Shown: positions 1 to 7,547, numbered from the stretch's first letter. The stretch: 13,264 nucleotides of DNA from Pseudomonadota bacterium (GCA_023435325.1 JAEYRT010000258.1:1-13264); one strand, 5' to 3'. The notes: a model not told the origin generated them from the letters alone. A program made the numbers and translations.

Positions 1-385
1 CTTCCTAGCAAGGCAGCATGCAATGGGTGACGAGCCATTGAATTCTTGTCCTACAAGGCCGTAATCCGAGCATTCCTACAGTCGTTGGCAAGGAGAAACT
101 GTCATGTCCATATCACCTGCTCTCGACGCACCGCTCAGTCATCATACCTTTGGGCGTAGCCATATGGAGCCACCTTCGCTGCCGGGGCACATCCAGCAGA
201 ACCGGCAGTTGCACGCAGGGCAGGGTAATGAAGGTGCGTTTTCGGATCAACAGCAGTTTGCCGGTGCCTTGCCCCATGACTTTGATCAACGGGTGCGCAG
301 TGTGGGCGAGTGGTAAAGCCAGGAAGGTGTCTTTCTGGCGCCCTTCGTTTGGCAGCAGCGGTGATTGGCCGGCGGTCCTTGGGAC
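1..385. other. Left-edge region without an identifiable gene
   Basis: No gene here can be named. Seen directly: a 6-bp inverted repeat CAATGG (21-26) / CCATTG (35-40) with an 8-base loop; a direct repeat TCCTACA at 49-55 and 74-80; and a good Shine-Dalgarno-like AAGGAG eight bases before an ATG at 104. On the minus strand, the reading frame of the neighbouring transporter stays open for 90 codons beyond its TGA, down to a TGA at 113-115, with mostly G/C third positions. That frame has no convincing start after the stop. The two open stretches are in opposite directions over the same bases, so at most one is likely to be real. No terminator is obvious after the transporter. Confidence 0.4.
104..316 (+). 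CDS. Doubtful small ORF of 70 codons
   Basis: A 70-codon ORF with an AAGGAG ribosome-binding site spaced eight bases from its ATG, preceded by two TCCTACA direct repeats. The predicted peptide is rich in His and Gln, has no signal peptide, no membrane segment and no motif I recognise. Its codons are exact complements of the codons in the minus-strand open frame that continues past the transporter stop, and His/Gln-rich composition is typical of such antisense readings. The ribosome-binding site is the only real argument for it. It may instead be the start of a small gene truncated by rearrangement, or chance. Confidence 0.18.
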   Translation: MSISPALDAPLSHHTFGRSHMEPPSLPGHIQQNRQLHAGQGNEGAFSDQQQFAGALPHDFDQRVRSVGEW

Positions 386-1435
386 TCACCTTTTGTCCTG
401 AGGGCTATAAATGTCCCAGCAGGCAATGAACAGAGCGGCAATCGCCGGACCTATGACAAAACCGGTCAGCCCGAATATCGACATGCCGCCCAGTGTGGAA
501 ATGAGCACGATGTAGTCGGGCATTTTGGTGTCCTTGCCCACCAAAATGGGCCGCAGCACATTGTCGACCAGGCCGATCACCATCACCCCGTAGGCGGCCA
601 GCACCAGACCTTGCGTCACATTGCCCGTCGCAAGAAAGTAAATCGAAACAGGTCCCCAGATCAGGCTGGCGCCTACGGCGGGAAGCAGGGACAGGAACGC
701 CATCAGCACTCCCCAGAGTACGGCGCCCTGGATGTCCAGAAGCCAAAAGATCAAGCCGCCCAGCGCACCCTGCGCGGAAGCGACCACCAAGTTGCCTTTG
801 ACGGTTGCGCGGATCACGGTGGCAAACTTTTCGGCCAGGCTGCGCTTGTGTCCAGGTTCCATGGGAATGGCATCCCGCACTCGCTGGGCCAGATGGGTGC
901 CATCACGCAGCAAGAAATACAGCAAGTAAAGCATGACACCAAAGCTCACGACAAAGCTTAAGGTGTTCTGTCCAACTTCCACTGCCTTGCCGGCCACCAG
1001 CTTGCCTGCCTCTGCCCCCAGGCTGGAAAGCTTGCTTTGAATTTCCTGGGCAGAGGCGAGGTCGATGCGCTCCAGAAATTGCACCACCCATGTGGGCAAG
1101 GCGGCGTTGATTTGCTGGAAGTAGGAACCAAAATCCAGCTGGCCTGACGAGATGCGGTCATAGATGTGTACGGTTTCGCGCACCACTGACGAGCCGATCA
1201 GCACCAGCGGCAAGATGACACCCAGCAGGCAAAGCAGCAAGGTGAACAGGGTGGTCAGATTGGGTTTTCCCGGGAAACGACGCAGCAGGCGTTTGTTGAA
1301 AGGGTGAAACAAGATGGCAAGCACCAAAGCCCAGAACACTGCACCTATGAAGGGCCACAAGATCAGACCAAAGCCTGCGCTTACTGCAAGGAGCAACAGA
1401 AGAAATGTTTTATTGGTGGTTTGCTGTGTGCGCAT
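386..1435 (-). CDS. AI-2E family (PerM/TqsA-like) membrane transporter
   Basis: A 349-residue polytopic inner-membrane protein of the AI-2E/PerM family (formerly UPF0118). Hydrophobic segments are visible at about residues 10-26, 28-46, 58-82, 154-176, 215-268 (two or three spans), 272-290 and 307-339. A soluble stretch at about 85-150 lies between spans 3 and 4, as is usual for the family. The family signature near the C-terminus is present: DNVLRP at 291-296, followed by LVGK, and a Gly-rich GGMSIFGLTGFVIGP stretch. Length is normal. Members include exporters of quorum-sensing autoinducer-2 and Na+/H+ antiporters, and many are uncharacterised, so the substrate cannot be assigned. The ATG at 1435 has no clear Shine-Dalgarno. 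The gene is divergent from sucA and shares its 326-base upstream region. Its frame stays open after the TGA (see findings). Confidence 0.9.
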   Translation of the reverse strand: MRTQQTTNKTFLLLLLAVSAGFGLILWPFIGAVFWALVLAILFHPFNKRLLRRFPGKPNLTTLFTLLLCLLGVILPLVLIGSSVVRETVHIYDRISSGQLDFGSYFQQINAALPTWVVQFLERIDLASAQEIQSKLSSLGAEAGKLVAGKAVEVGQNTLSFVVSFGVMLYLLYFLLRDGTHLAQRVRDAIPMEPGHKRSLAEKFATVIRATVKGNLVVASAQGALGGLIFWLLDIQGAVLWGVLMAFLSLLPAVGASLIWGPVSIYFLATGNVTQGLVLAAYGVMVIGLVDNVLRPILVGKDTKMPDYIVLISTLGGMSIFGLTGFVIGPAIAALFIACWDIYSPQDKR

Positions 1436-1761
1436 GAAAGCAATGCAGGAAAAAAATCATCAGCAGCAATGTACGCTACTTGGAGAATTTGCCTAATGGT
1501 TGCAGGGATGCGGCAAAAGTTCCTACGCCGATGTTGCATTCCAGGCGCTAGACTGCTTTCGGATTTGCTGCAGTGCACGAAGGATTTTTCTCTACTCTTA
1601 CATAAGACCTTCGTACCTGCTATCGGTTTCAGTGGCACAATGCCATACGCACAACAGGCCCTTCCATAGCCACAGTCGCATCCGCCAATCGGTTCAGCCG
1701 TGTCGCGGAAGGTTTACCAACCAGCTAAAGCTTCCTTCAGGGAAGTGAAGGTCAGCGGAAT
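1436..1761. promoter_or_regulatory. Divergent spacer between transporter and sucA
   Basis: This 326-base spacer should carry promoters for the minus-strand transporter and the plus-strand ODH genes. I could not fix a convincing -35/-10 pair for either. Structure seen: a nested inverted repeat at 1577-1614 (separate entry); a 13-base palindrome TGGCA-CAA-TGCCA at 1633-1645; and a small hairpin CTTCC-TTCAG-GGAAG at 1731-1745 just before the sucA ribosome-binding site GAAGG (1747-1751). Short open frames crossing it have no coding look. Confidence 0.55.
1577..1614. promoter_or_regulatory. Nested palindrome upstream of sucA, candidate operator
   Basis: The core TCTTA-CA-TAAGA (1596-1607) is a perfect 5+5 inverted repeat with a 2-base centre. 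It lies inside a second inverted repeat, ACGAAGG (1577-1583) / CCTTCGT (1608-1614), whose right arm directly abuts the core. The centre is about 160 bases upstream of the sucA start codon. Perfect arms with a short centre fit a dimeric regulator site better than an RNA hairpin. From memory, similar TCTTATATAAGA palindromes occur upstream of TCA-cycle genes in Burkholderiales; I cannot name the regulator with confidence. Confidence 0.5.
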
Positions 1762-4641
1762 ATGAGCGATCAGCCCACTGTCTACCAAGCCTATCAAGGC
1801 AACACCTATCTCTTTGGCGGCAACGCCCCATATGTCGAAGAGATGTATGAAAACTACCTGGCAAATCCAGGCAGCGTTCCCGATTCCTGGCGCGAATACT
1901 TTGACGCCCTGCAGCACGTTCCTGCTGTAGACGGCTCCGATGCTAAAGACGTTCCCCACCTGCCGGTCATCAATGCTTTTGCCGAGCGCGCAAAGCAGGG
2001 CGGCACCAAAGTGGTGGTCGCCTCGGGTGCTGACTCCGAACTGGGTCGCAAGCGCACTGCCGTACAGCAGCTGATTGCCGCTTACCGCAATGTAGGTCAG
2101 CGCTGGGCCGATCTGGATCCGCTGAAGCGCACCGAGCGCCCTGAAATTCCTGAACTCGATCCTGCTTTCTACGGCTTCACCGATGCCGACCAGGAAACCG
2201 TGTTCAATGTGGCCAACACCTTCTTCGGCAAGGACACCATGCCACTGCGCGAGTTGCTCAATGCACTGCGCGAAACCTATTGCGGCACGATTGGTGTCGA
2301 ATACATGTATGCCACCGATCAAGTGCAAAAGCGCTGGTGGCAGCAGCGCCTGGAGTCCATCCGCTCCAAGCCTGCCTTCAACGCGGACCAAAAGAAGCGC
2401 ATTCTGGATCGCCTGACTGCGGCAGAAGGCCTGGAGCGTTACCTGCATACCAAATATGTGGGTCAAAAGCGCTTCTCGCTGGAAGGTGGCGAGTCGTTCA
2501 TCGTGGCAATGGATGAGCTGATCAACGCAGCAGGCAAGAAGGGCGTGCAGGAAGTTGTGATCGGCATGGCCCACCGCGGCCGCCTGAACGTGCTGGTCAA
2601 CACCCTGGGCAAGATGCCCAAGGACTTGTTCGCCGAATTCGAGCATACCGCTCCTGAAGACCTGCCAGCTGGTGACGTGAAGTACCACCAGGGCTTTAGC
2701 TCGGACGTGTCCACCGAAGGCGGTCCAGTGCACCTGTCTCTGGCCTTCAACCCTTCCCACCTGGAAATCGTGAACCCCGTGGTCGAAGGTTCGGTGCGCT
2801 CGCGCATGGATCGCCGCAATGACCCCGAAGGCAAGCAGGTCATGCCTGTGCTGGTGCACGGTGACGCGGCTTTCGCCGGCCAGGGCGTGAACCAAGAAAC
2901 ATTGGCGTTGATGCAAACCCGTGGTTACTCCACAGGTGGCACGGTTCACATCATCATCAACAACCAGATCGGTTTCACTACTTCCGACCCCCGCGACAAG
3001 GGATCGACCACCTACTGCACAGACATCGTGAAGATGGTGGAATCCCCAGTGTTGCACGTCAATGGTGACGATCCGGAAGCTGTGGCGCTGTGTATGCAGC
3101 TGGCGCTGGACTACCGTATGGAGTTCCAGCAAGACGTAGTGGTGGACATTGTTTGCTTCCGCAAACTGGGCCACAACGAACAGGACACACCTGCATTGAC
3201 CCAGCCGCTGATGTACAAGAAGATTGCCGCCCATCCCGGCACTCGCAAACTGTACGCAGACAAGCTGGCAGCACAGGGCCTGGGCGATACCTTGGGTGAA
3301 GACATGGCCAAGGCCTATCGCGCCGCGATGGACGAAGGCCGTCACACCCAGGAAGTGGTACTGACCAACTTCAAGAGCCAATACGCTGTCGATTGGAGCC
3401 CCTTCCTGAACCAGAAGTGGACCGATGCAGGCGATACCGCCATCCCACTGGCTGAATGGAAACGTCTGGCTGAAAAGCTCACGACCTTGCCTGCGACCGT
3501 GAATCCCCACTCCCTGGTGAAGAAGGTTGTTGACGACCGTGCAGCCATGGGTCGTGGTGAAGTGAACGTGGACTGGGGCATGGGCGAACACATGGCGTTT
3601 GCCTCGCTGGTGGCTTCCGGCTATCCCGTGCGTCTGTCCGGTGAAGACTGCGGTCGCGGCACGTTCACTCACCGCCATGCCGTGATTCACGACCAAAAGC
3701 GTGAAAAATGGAGCGAAGGCACTTATATCCCGCTGCAAAACGTGGCGGAAAACCAGGCGCCCTTCGTCGTGATCGACTCCATCCTGTCGGAAGAAGCCGT
3801 ACTGGGCTTCGAATACGGCTATGCATCGAACGACCCTAACACCCTGGTGATCTGGGAGGCACAGTTTGGTGACTTTGCCAACGGCGCACAAGTCGTGATC
3901 GACCAGTTCATCGCCTCCGGTGAAGTCAAGTGGGGCCGTATCAACGGCCTGACCATGATGCTGCCACACGGCTATGAAGGTCAGGGTCCAGAGCACAGCT
4001 CTGCCCGCCTGGAGCGTTTCCTGCAATTGGCTGCCGACACCAACATGCAGATCGTGCAGCCCACGACCGCCAGCCAGATCTTCCACGTGCTGCGCCGCCA
4101 GATGGTGCGCAACTTGCGCAAGCCTTTGGTGATCATGACGCCCAAGTCGCTGCTGCGTAACAAGGATGCCACTTCGCCGCTGACCGAGTTCACTTCGGGT
4201 GGCTTCCAGACCGTGATCCCCGAGCGCGATGAAGCCATCGTTGCCAATGCGGACAAGGTCAAGCGCATCATTGCCTGCTCGGGCAAGGTTTACTACGATC
4301 TGGTCAAGAAACGTGCGGAACAAAGTGCAGACGATGTGGCCATTATCCGCGTCGAACAGCTGTACCCCTTCCCACACAAGGCGTTCGAAACTGAAATCAA
4401 GAAGTTTGCCAATGCCAAGGAACTGGTGTGGTGCCAGGATGAACCGCAAAACCAAGGTGCGTGGTTCTTTATTCAGCACAACATCTACGAAAACATGCAA
4501 GCAGGGCAAAAGCTGGGCTACGCCGGTCGTGCCGCCTCGGCATCGCCTGCAGTGGGTTATGCCCACCTGCACGCCGAGCAGCAAAAGAACCTGGTGGAAG
4601 CCGCGTTCGCCAAGCTCAAAGGCTTCGTGCTGACCAAGTAA
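1762..4641 (+). CDS. sucA: 2-oxoglutarate dehydrogenase E1 component
   Basis: Thiamine-diphosphate-dependent E1 subunit that decarboxylates 2-oxoglutarate and passes the succinyl group to lipoyl-E2 in the TCA cycle; cytoplasmic. The 959 residues are full length (the E. coli protein is 933). The N-terminal E2-interaction segment is at about 10-50 (YLFGGNAPYVEEMYENYL). Then comes the ThDP-binding domain with HRGR at 271-274, HGDAAFAGQG at 366-375 and INNQIGF at 399-405. The transketolase-like pyrimidine domain has GEDCGRGTFTHRH at 627-639 and PHGYEGQGPEHSSAR at 735-749. The C-terminal domain runs from about 800 to the end. The start is supported by GAAGG ten bases upstream and by fit to the family N-terminus. 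It ends with tandem TAA TAA stops, 63 bases before odhB, as the first gene of the sucA-odhB-lpdA cluster. Confidence 0.98.
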   Translation: MSDQPTVYQAYQGNTYLFGGNAPYVEEMYENYLANPGSVPDSWREYFDALQHVPAVDGSDAKDVPHLPVINAFAERAKQGGTKVVVASGADSELGRKRTAVQQLIAAYRNVGQRWADLDPLKRTERPEIPELDPAFYGFTDADQETVFNVANTFFGKDTMPLRELLNALRETYCGTIGVEYMYATDQVQKRWWQQRLESIRSKPAFNADQKKRILDRLTAAEGLERYLHTKYVGQKRFSLEGGESFIVAMDELINAAGKKGVQEVVIGMAHRGRLNVLVNTLGKMPKDLFAEFEHTAPEDLPAGDVKYHQGFSSDVSTEGGPVHLSLAFNPSHLEIVNPVVEGSVRSRMDRRNDPEGKQVMPVLVHGDAAFAGQGVNQETLALMQTRGYSTGGTVHIIINNQIGFTTSDPRDKGSTTYCTDIVKMVESPVLHVNGDDPEAVALCMQLALDYRMEFQQDVVVDIVCFRKLGHNEQDTPALTQPLMYKKIAAHPGTRKLYADKLAAQGLGDTLGEDMAKAYRAAMDEGRHTQEVVLTNFKSQYAVDWSPFLNQKWTDAGDTAIPLAEWKRLAEKLTTLPATVNPHSLVKKVVDDRAAMGRGEVNVDWGMGEHMAFASLVASGYPVRLSGEDCGRGTFTHRHAVIHDQKREKWSEGTYIPLQNVAENQAPFVVIDSILSEEAVLGFEYGYASNDPNTLVIWEAQFGDFANGAQVVIDQFIASGEVKWGRINGLTMMLPHGYEGQGPEHSSARLERFLQLAADTNMQIVQPTTASQIFHVLRRQMVRNLRKPLVIMTPKSLLRNKDATSPLTEFTSGGFQTVIPERDEAIVANADKVKRIIACSGKVYYDLVKKRAEQSADDVAIIRVEQLYPFPHKAFETEIKKFANAKELVWCQDEPQNQGAWFFIQHNIYENMQAGQKLGYAGRAASASPAVGYAHLHAEQQKNLVEAAFAKLKGFVLTK

Positions 4642-4655
4642 TAAAAAAGTAGACA

Positions 4656-4690
4656 GCCCCTGTCAGCACAGGGGCGCCCCCACACTTTTT
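4656..4690 (+). terminator. Hairpin between sucA and odhB, weak terminator or processing site
   Basis: A perfect 8-bp stem, GCCCCTGT (4656-4663) / ACAGGGGC (4668-4675), with a 4-base loop. The run of five T lies 10 bases beyond the stem (4686-4690) rather than directly after it, so this is not a standard intrinsic terminator. It may stabilise the 3' end of sucA message, act as a processing site, or cause partial termination. Confidence 0.5.
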
Positions 4691-4704
4691 GGAAAGAATT
4701 CAAA

Positions 4705-5937
4705 ATGGCAATCGTAGAAGTTAAAGTTCCTCAGCTGTCCGAATCCATCGCAGAAGCGACCATGCTGAACTGGAAGAAGAAGGTCGGTGAAGCAGTTGCA
4801 GTGGACGAAATCCTGATCGAGATCGAAACCGATAAGGTGGTCTTGGAAGTGCCAGCTCCTGCTGCTGGCGTGCTGACTGAAATCATTCAAGGCGATGGCG
4901 CTACCGTGACGGCCGAGCAGCTGATCGCCAAGATCGACACGGAAGCCGTGGCCGGAGCCGCTGCTCCTGCCGCCGCCCCCGCGGCTCAGGCAGCTGCACC
5001 TGCTGCAGCTCCCGCTGCTGCTGCCAACAAGGGCGACGTGGCCATGCCTGCCGCTGCCAAGTTGCTGGCGGAAAACAACCTGTCCGCAGCCAATGTGGCT
5101 GGTACAGGCAAGGATGGCCGCGTGACCAAGGGTGATGCCCTGGCTGCCATCAAGGCTGGCGCAGCCATTCCTACCGGCGCTCCCAAGGCTGCCTTGCCCC
5201 AGGTGGCTGCACCTGCTGTCAAGGAAGACCTGTCGGGCCGTCCAGAGCAGCGCGTGCCCATGACACGTCTGCGTGCCCGCGTGGCCGAGCGTCTGCTGCA
5301 GTCGCAGTCCACCAACGCCATCCTGACCACATTCAACGAAGTGAACATGGCGCCCGTCATGGCGCTGCGCAAGAAGTTCCAGGACGACTTCGTCAAGGAA
5401 CACGGCGTGAAGCTGGGCTTCATGTCCTTCTTCGTGAAGGCTGCTGTGCATGCGCTGAAGAAGTACCCCGTGCTGAATGCTTCGGTGGACGGCAACGACA
5501 TCGTCTACCACGGTTACTTCGACATCGGTATCGCTGTGGGCTCCCCACGTGGTCTGGTGGTGCCTATTCTGCGCAACGCCGACCAGATGAGCTTTGCCGA
5601 GATCGAAAAGAAGATCGCTGAATTCGGCAAGAAGGCTGCCGATGGCAAGCTGGGCATTGAAGAAATGACTGGCGGTACCTTCTCCATCTCCAATGGCGGT
5701 ACTTTCGGCTCGATGATGTCCACTCCCATCATCAACCCTCCACAGTCGGCCATCCTCGGCGTGCACGCCACCAAGGACCGCGCTGGGGTGGAAAACGGCC
5801 AGGTGGTCGTGCGCCCCATGAACTACTTTGCCATGTCCTACGACCACCGCATCATCGACGGCCGCGAAGCCGTGCTGGGTCTGGTGGCCATGAAGGAAGC
5901 GCTGGAAGATCCTTCCCGCCTGCTGTTCGACCTGTAA
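4705..5937 (+). CDS. odhB: 2-oxoglutarate dehydrogenase E2 (dihydrolipoyl succinyltransferase)
   Basis: E2 core of the 2-oxoglutarate dehydrogenase complex (also named sucB), which transfers the succinyl group from E1 through lipoyl-lysine to CoA. The 410 residues match the family. The single lipoyl domain spans about 1-77, with the lipoylated lysine at K44 in ETDKVVLEV. An Ala/Pro-rich flexible linker spans about 83-108. The peripheral subunit-binding domain, which docks E3/E1, is at about 111-150 (MPAAAKLLAENNL ... GKDGRVTKGD). A second short linker follows, and then the trimer-forming catalytic domain from about 182. The active-site motif DHRIIDG at 380-386 has the catalytic H381 and D385, and the protein ends in the typical LLFDL. 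GGAAAG lies about eight bases before the ATG. The gene sits between the hairpins following sucA and preceding lpdA. Confidence 0.98.
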   Translation: MAIVEVKVPQLSESIAEATMLNWKKKVGEAVAVDEILIEIETDKVVLEVPAPAAGVLTEIIQGDGATVTAEQLIAKIDTEAVAGAAAPAAAPAAQAAAPAAAPAAAANKGDVAMPAAAKLLAENNLSAANVAGTGKDGRVTKGDALAAIKAGAAIPTGAPKAALPQVAAPAVKEDLSGRPEQRVPMTRLRARVAERLLQSQSTNAILTTFNEVNMAPVMALRKKFQDDFVKEHGVKLGFMSFFVKAAVHALKKYPVLNASVDGNDIVYHGYFDIGIAVGSPRGLVVPILRNADQMSFAEIEKKIAEFGKKAADGKLGIEEMTGGTFSISNGGTFGSMMSTPIINPPQSAILGVHATKDRAGVENGQVVVRPMNYFAMSYDHRIIDGREAVLGLVAMKEALEDPSRLLFDL

Positions 5938-5962
5938 TTCACACAGGGTTCGAGCATGAACG

Positions 5963-6000
5963 AAAACCCACCCTCGGCCACGCCCTGCGGTGGGTTTTTT
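5963..6000 (+). terminator. Intrinsic terminator-like hairpin between odhB and lpdA
   Basis: The stem AAAACCCACC (5963-5972) pairs with GGTGGGTTTT (5989-5998), with a 16-base loop that can form a short inner GGC/GCC stem. It is followed directly by T at 5995-6000. This is a standard rho-independent form, and its A-rich left flank makes it symmetric on both strands. It lies inside the ODH cluster, 29 bases before lpdA, so read-through or a separate lpdA promoter is needed. Confidence 0.75.
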
Positions 6001-6028
6001 CAAGCATTACAGATTTGAGATTTGAGCA

Positions 6029-7456
6029 ATGAGCAAGCAATTTGACGTTATTGTGATCGGTGCCGGCCCCGGCGGTTACATCGCAGCCATCCGCGCCGCA
6101 CAGCTGGGCAAGAACGTGGCCTGTATCGACGCCTGGTCCACCAAGGCCGGCACTCCCGCACCCGGTGGCACCTGCACCAACGTGGGCTGCATTCCTTCCA
6201 AGGCGCTGTTGCAGTCGTCCGAGCATTTCGAGCATGCCAAGCTGCACTTTGCCGATCACGGTATCAGCACCGGTGAAGTGGCTATCGATGTGCCCAAGAT
6301 GATCGCCCGCAAGGACGCCATCGTGAAGCAGAACAACGACGGCATCCTGTACCTGTTCAAGAAGAACAAGGTCACTTTCTTCCACGGCACTGCATCGTTC
6401 TCCAAGGCGGTGGAAGGCGCCTATGAGATCAAGGTCGCCGGCAAGGCTGAAGAGACACTGGTGGCTCCTCAAGTGGTGGTGGCCACTGGTTCCAATGCCC
6501 GTGCACTGCCTGGCGTGGCGTTTGATGAAGTCAAGGTGCTGAGCAACGACGGCGCGCTGGACATCAACGCAGCACCCAAGAAGCTGGCGCTGATCGGCGC
6601 TGGCGTGATCGGTTTGGAAATGGGATCCGTATGGCGCCGTCTGGGCACGGAAGTGACCGTGCTGGAAGGCATGGACAAGTTCCTGCCCGCCGTGGACGAG
6701 CAAATCGCCAAGGAAGCCAAGAAGGCCTTCGACAAGCAAGGTCTGAAGATCGAGCTGGGCGTGAAGGTGGGCAATGTGGACACATCCGGCGAAGGTGTGA
6801 AGCTGGAGTACACCAACGCCAAGGGCGAAGCCCAAACCTTGGAAGTGGACAAGCTGATTGTCTCGATCGGTCGTACCGCCAATACCAACGGCCTGAATGC
6901 TGAAGCCGTGGGCCTGGCGCTGGACGAGCGCGGCATGATCGTGGTGGACGACGACTGCCGCACCAATCTGCCCGGCGTGTGGGCGGTGGGCGACGTGGTG
7001 CGTGGCCCCATGCTGGCGCACAAGGCTGAAGAGGAAGCCGTGGCCGTGGCCGAGCGCATCGCGGGCCAGCATGGCCATGTGAACTTCGCCACACTGCCTT
7101 CCGTGATCTACACCAGCCCCGAAGTGGCATGGGTGGGCCGTACCGAGCAGCAGCTCAAGGCCGACGGCGTGAAGTACAAGGCCGGCACCTTCCCGTTCCT
7201 GGCCAATGGCCGTGCACGCGCCCTGGGCGACACCACCGGTATGGTGAAGTTCCTGGCGGATGCTGAAACGGACGAAATCCTGGGCGTGCACATGGTGGGC
7301 CCCATGGTGTCCGAGCTGATCTCCGAAGCCGTGGTGGCCATGGAGTTCAAGGCTTCGAGCGAAGACATCGCACGCATCTGCCACGCGCACCCCTCGCTGT
7401 CGGAATCGACCAAGGAAGCGGCACTGGCCGTGGACAAGCGCACGCTGAACTTCTAA
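6029..7456 (+). CDS. lpdA: Dihydrolipoyl dehydrogenase (E3)
   Basis: FAD-dependent E3 that reoxidises dihydrolipoyl-E2 with NAD+, completing the 2-oxoglutarate dehydrogenase cycle; the same type also serves pyruvate dehydrogenase and glycine cleavage. The 475 residues are full length. The FAD-binding GAGPGG is at 11-16. The redox-active disulfide is C49/C54 in GGTCTNVGCIPSK. The NAD-binding GAGVIG is at 190-195. The second FAD-contact motif WAVGDVVRGPMLAHKA is at 318-333. The dimer-interface catalytic pair is H454/E459 in HAHPSLSE. The ribosome-binding site is poor (only TTTGAG close to the ATG), and a tandem AGATTTG repeat (6011-6024) lies directly upstream. The E3 gene placed last after odhB, across a terminator-like hairpin, suggests expression partly independent of sucA-odhB. 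Confidence 0.97.
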   Translation: MSKQFDVIVIGAGPGGYIAAIRAAQLGKNVACIDAWSTKAGTPAPGGTCTNVGCIPSKALLQSSEHFEHAKLHFADHGISTGEVAIDVPKMIARKDAIVKQNNDGILYLFKKNKVTFFHGTASFSKAVEGAYEIKVAGKAEETLVAPQVVVATGSNARALPGVAFDEVKVLSNDGALDINAAPKKLALIGAGVIGLEMGSVWRRLGTEVTVLEGMDKFLPAVDEQIAKEAKKAFDKQGLKIELGVKVGNVDTSGEGVKLEYTNAKGEAQTLEVDKLIVSIGRTANTNGLNAEAVGLALDERGMIVVDDDCRTNLPGVWAVGDVVRGPMLAHKAEEEAVAVAERIAGQHGHVNFATLPSVIYTSPEVAWVGRTEQQLKADGVKYKAGTFPFLANGRARALGDTTGMVKFLADAETDEILGVHMVGPMVSELISEAVVAMEFKASSEDIARICHAHPSLSESTKEAALAVDKRTLNF

Positions 7457-7474
7457 TATCAATTTAGAAGCCAA

Positions 7475-7520
7475 ATAGTCGCCAAGCCCAGGGTTGACCT
7501 GCGCTTGGCGCTATCGTTTT
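7475..7520 (+). terminator. Terminator-like hairpin after lpdA
   Basis: A long stem: ATAG (7475-7478), one bulged T, CGCCAAGC (7480-7487), a 1x1 mismatch, CAGG (7489-7492), loop GTTGA, then CCTG, mismatch, GCTTGGCG (7503-7510) and CTAT (7511-7514). It is followed shortly by TTTT (7517-7520). This is a good candidate end for the ODH transcript. TATCAATTT just upstream (7457-7465) recurs in other spacers of the window. Confidence 0.7.
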
Positions 7521-7547
7521 AAAGATCTGCATTTCCCGTGGATAGAA

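Noticed and set aside
365..961. 198-codon plus-strand open frame across the transporter
   Set aside because: Exact-complement reading of the transporter codons. His/Gln-rich and without features.
1304..1748. Plus-strand open frames at 1304-1669 and 1500-1748
   Set aside because: They cross the transporter 5' end and the divergent spacer, are Cys/Ser-rich with no codon bias or family features, and the palindromes in the spacer suggest regulatory DNA.
1714..4584. Giant 956-codon open frame antisense to sucA
   Set aside because: Its codons are the exact complements of sucA codons. sucA simply lacks TTA, CTA and TCA, so no antisense stops arise. The translation is His/Gln/Val-rich with no family features.
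4663..6003. 446-codon open frame antisense to odhB
   Set aside because: Same complementary register as odhB; the Ala-rich linker reads as Ser/Gly/Cys repeats. A by-product of biased codon use.
5939..7474. 511-codon open frame antisense to lpdA
   Set aside because: Same complementary register as lpdA, His-rich, no recognisable domain.
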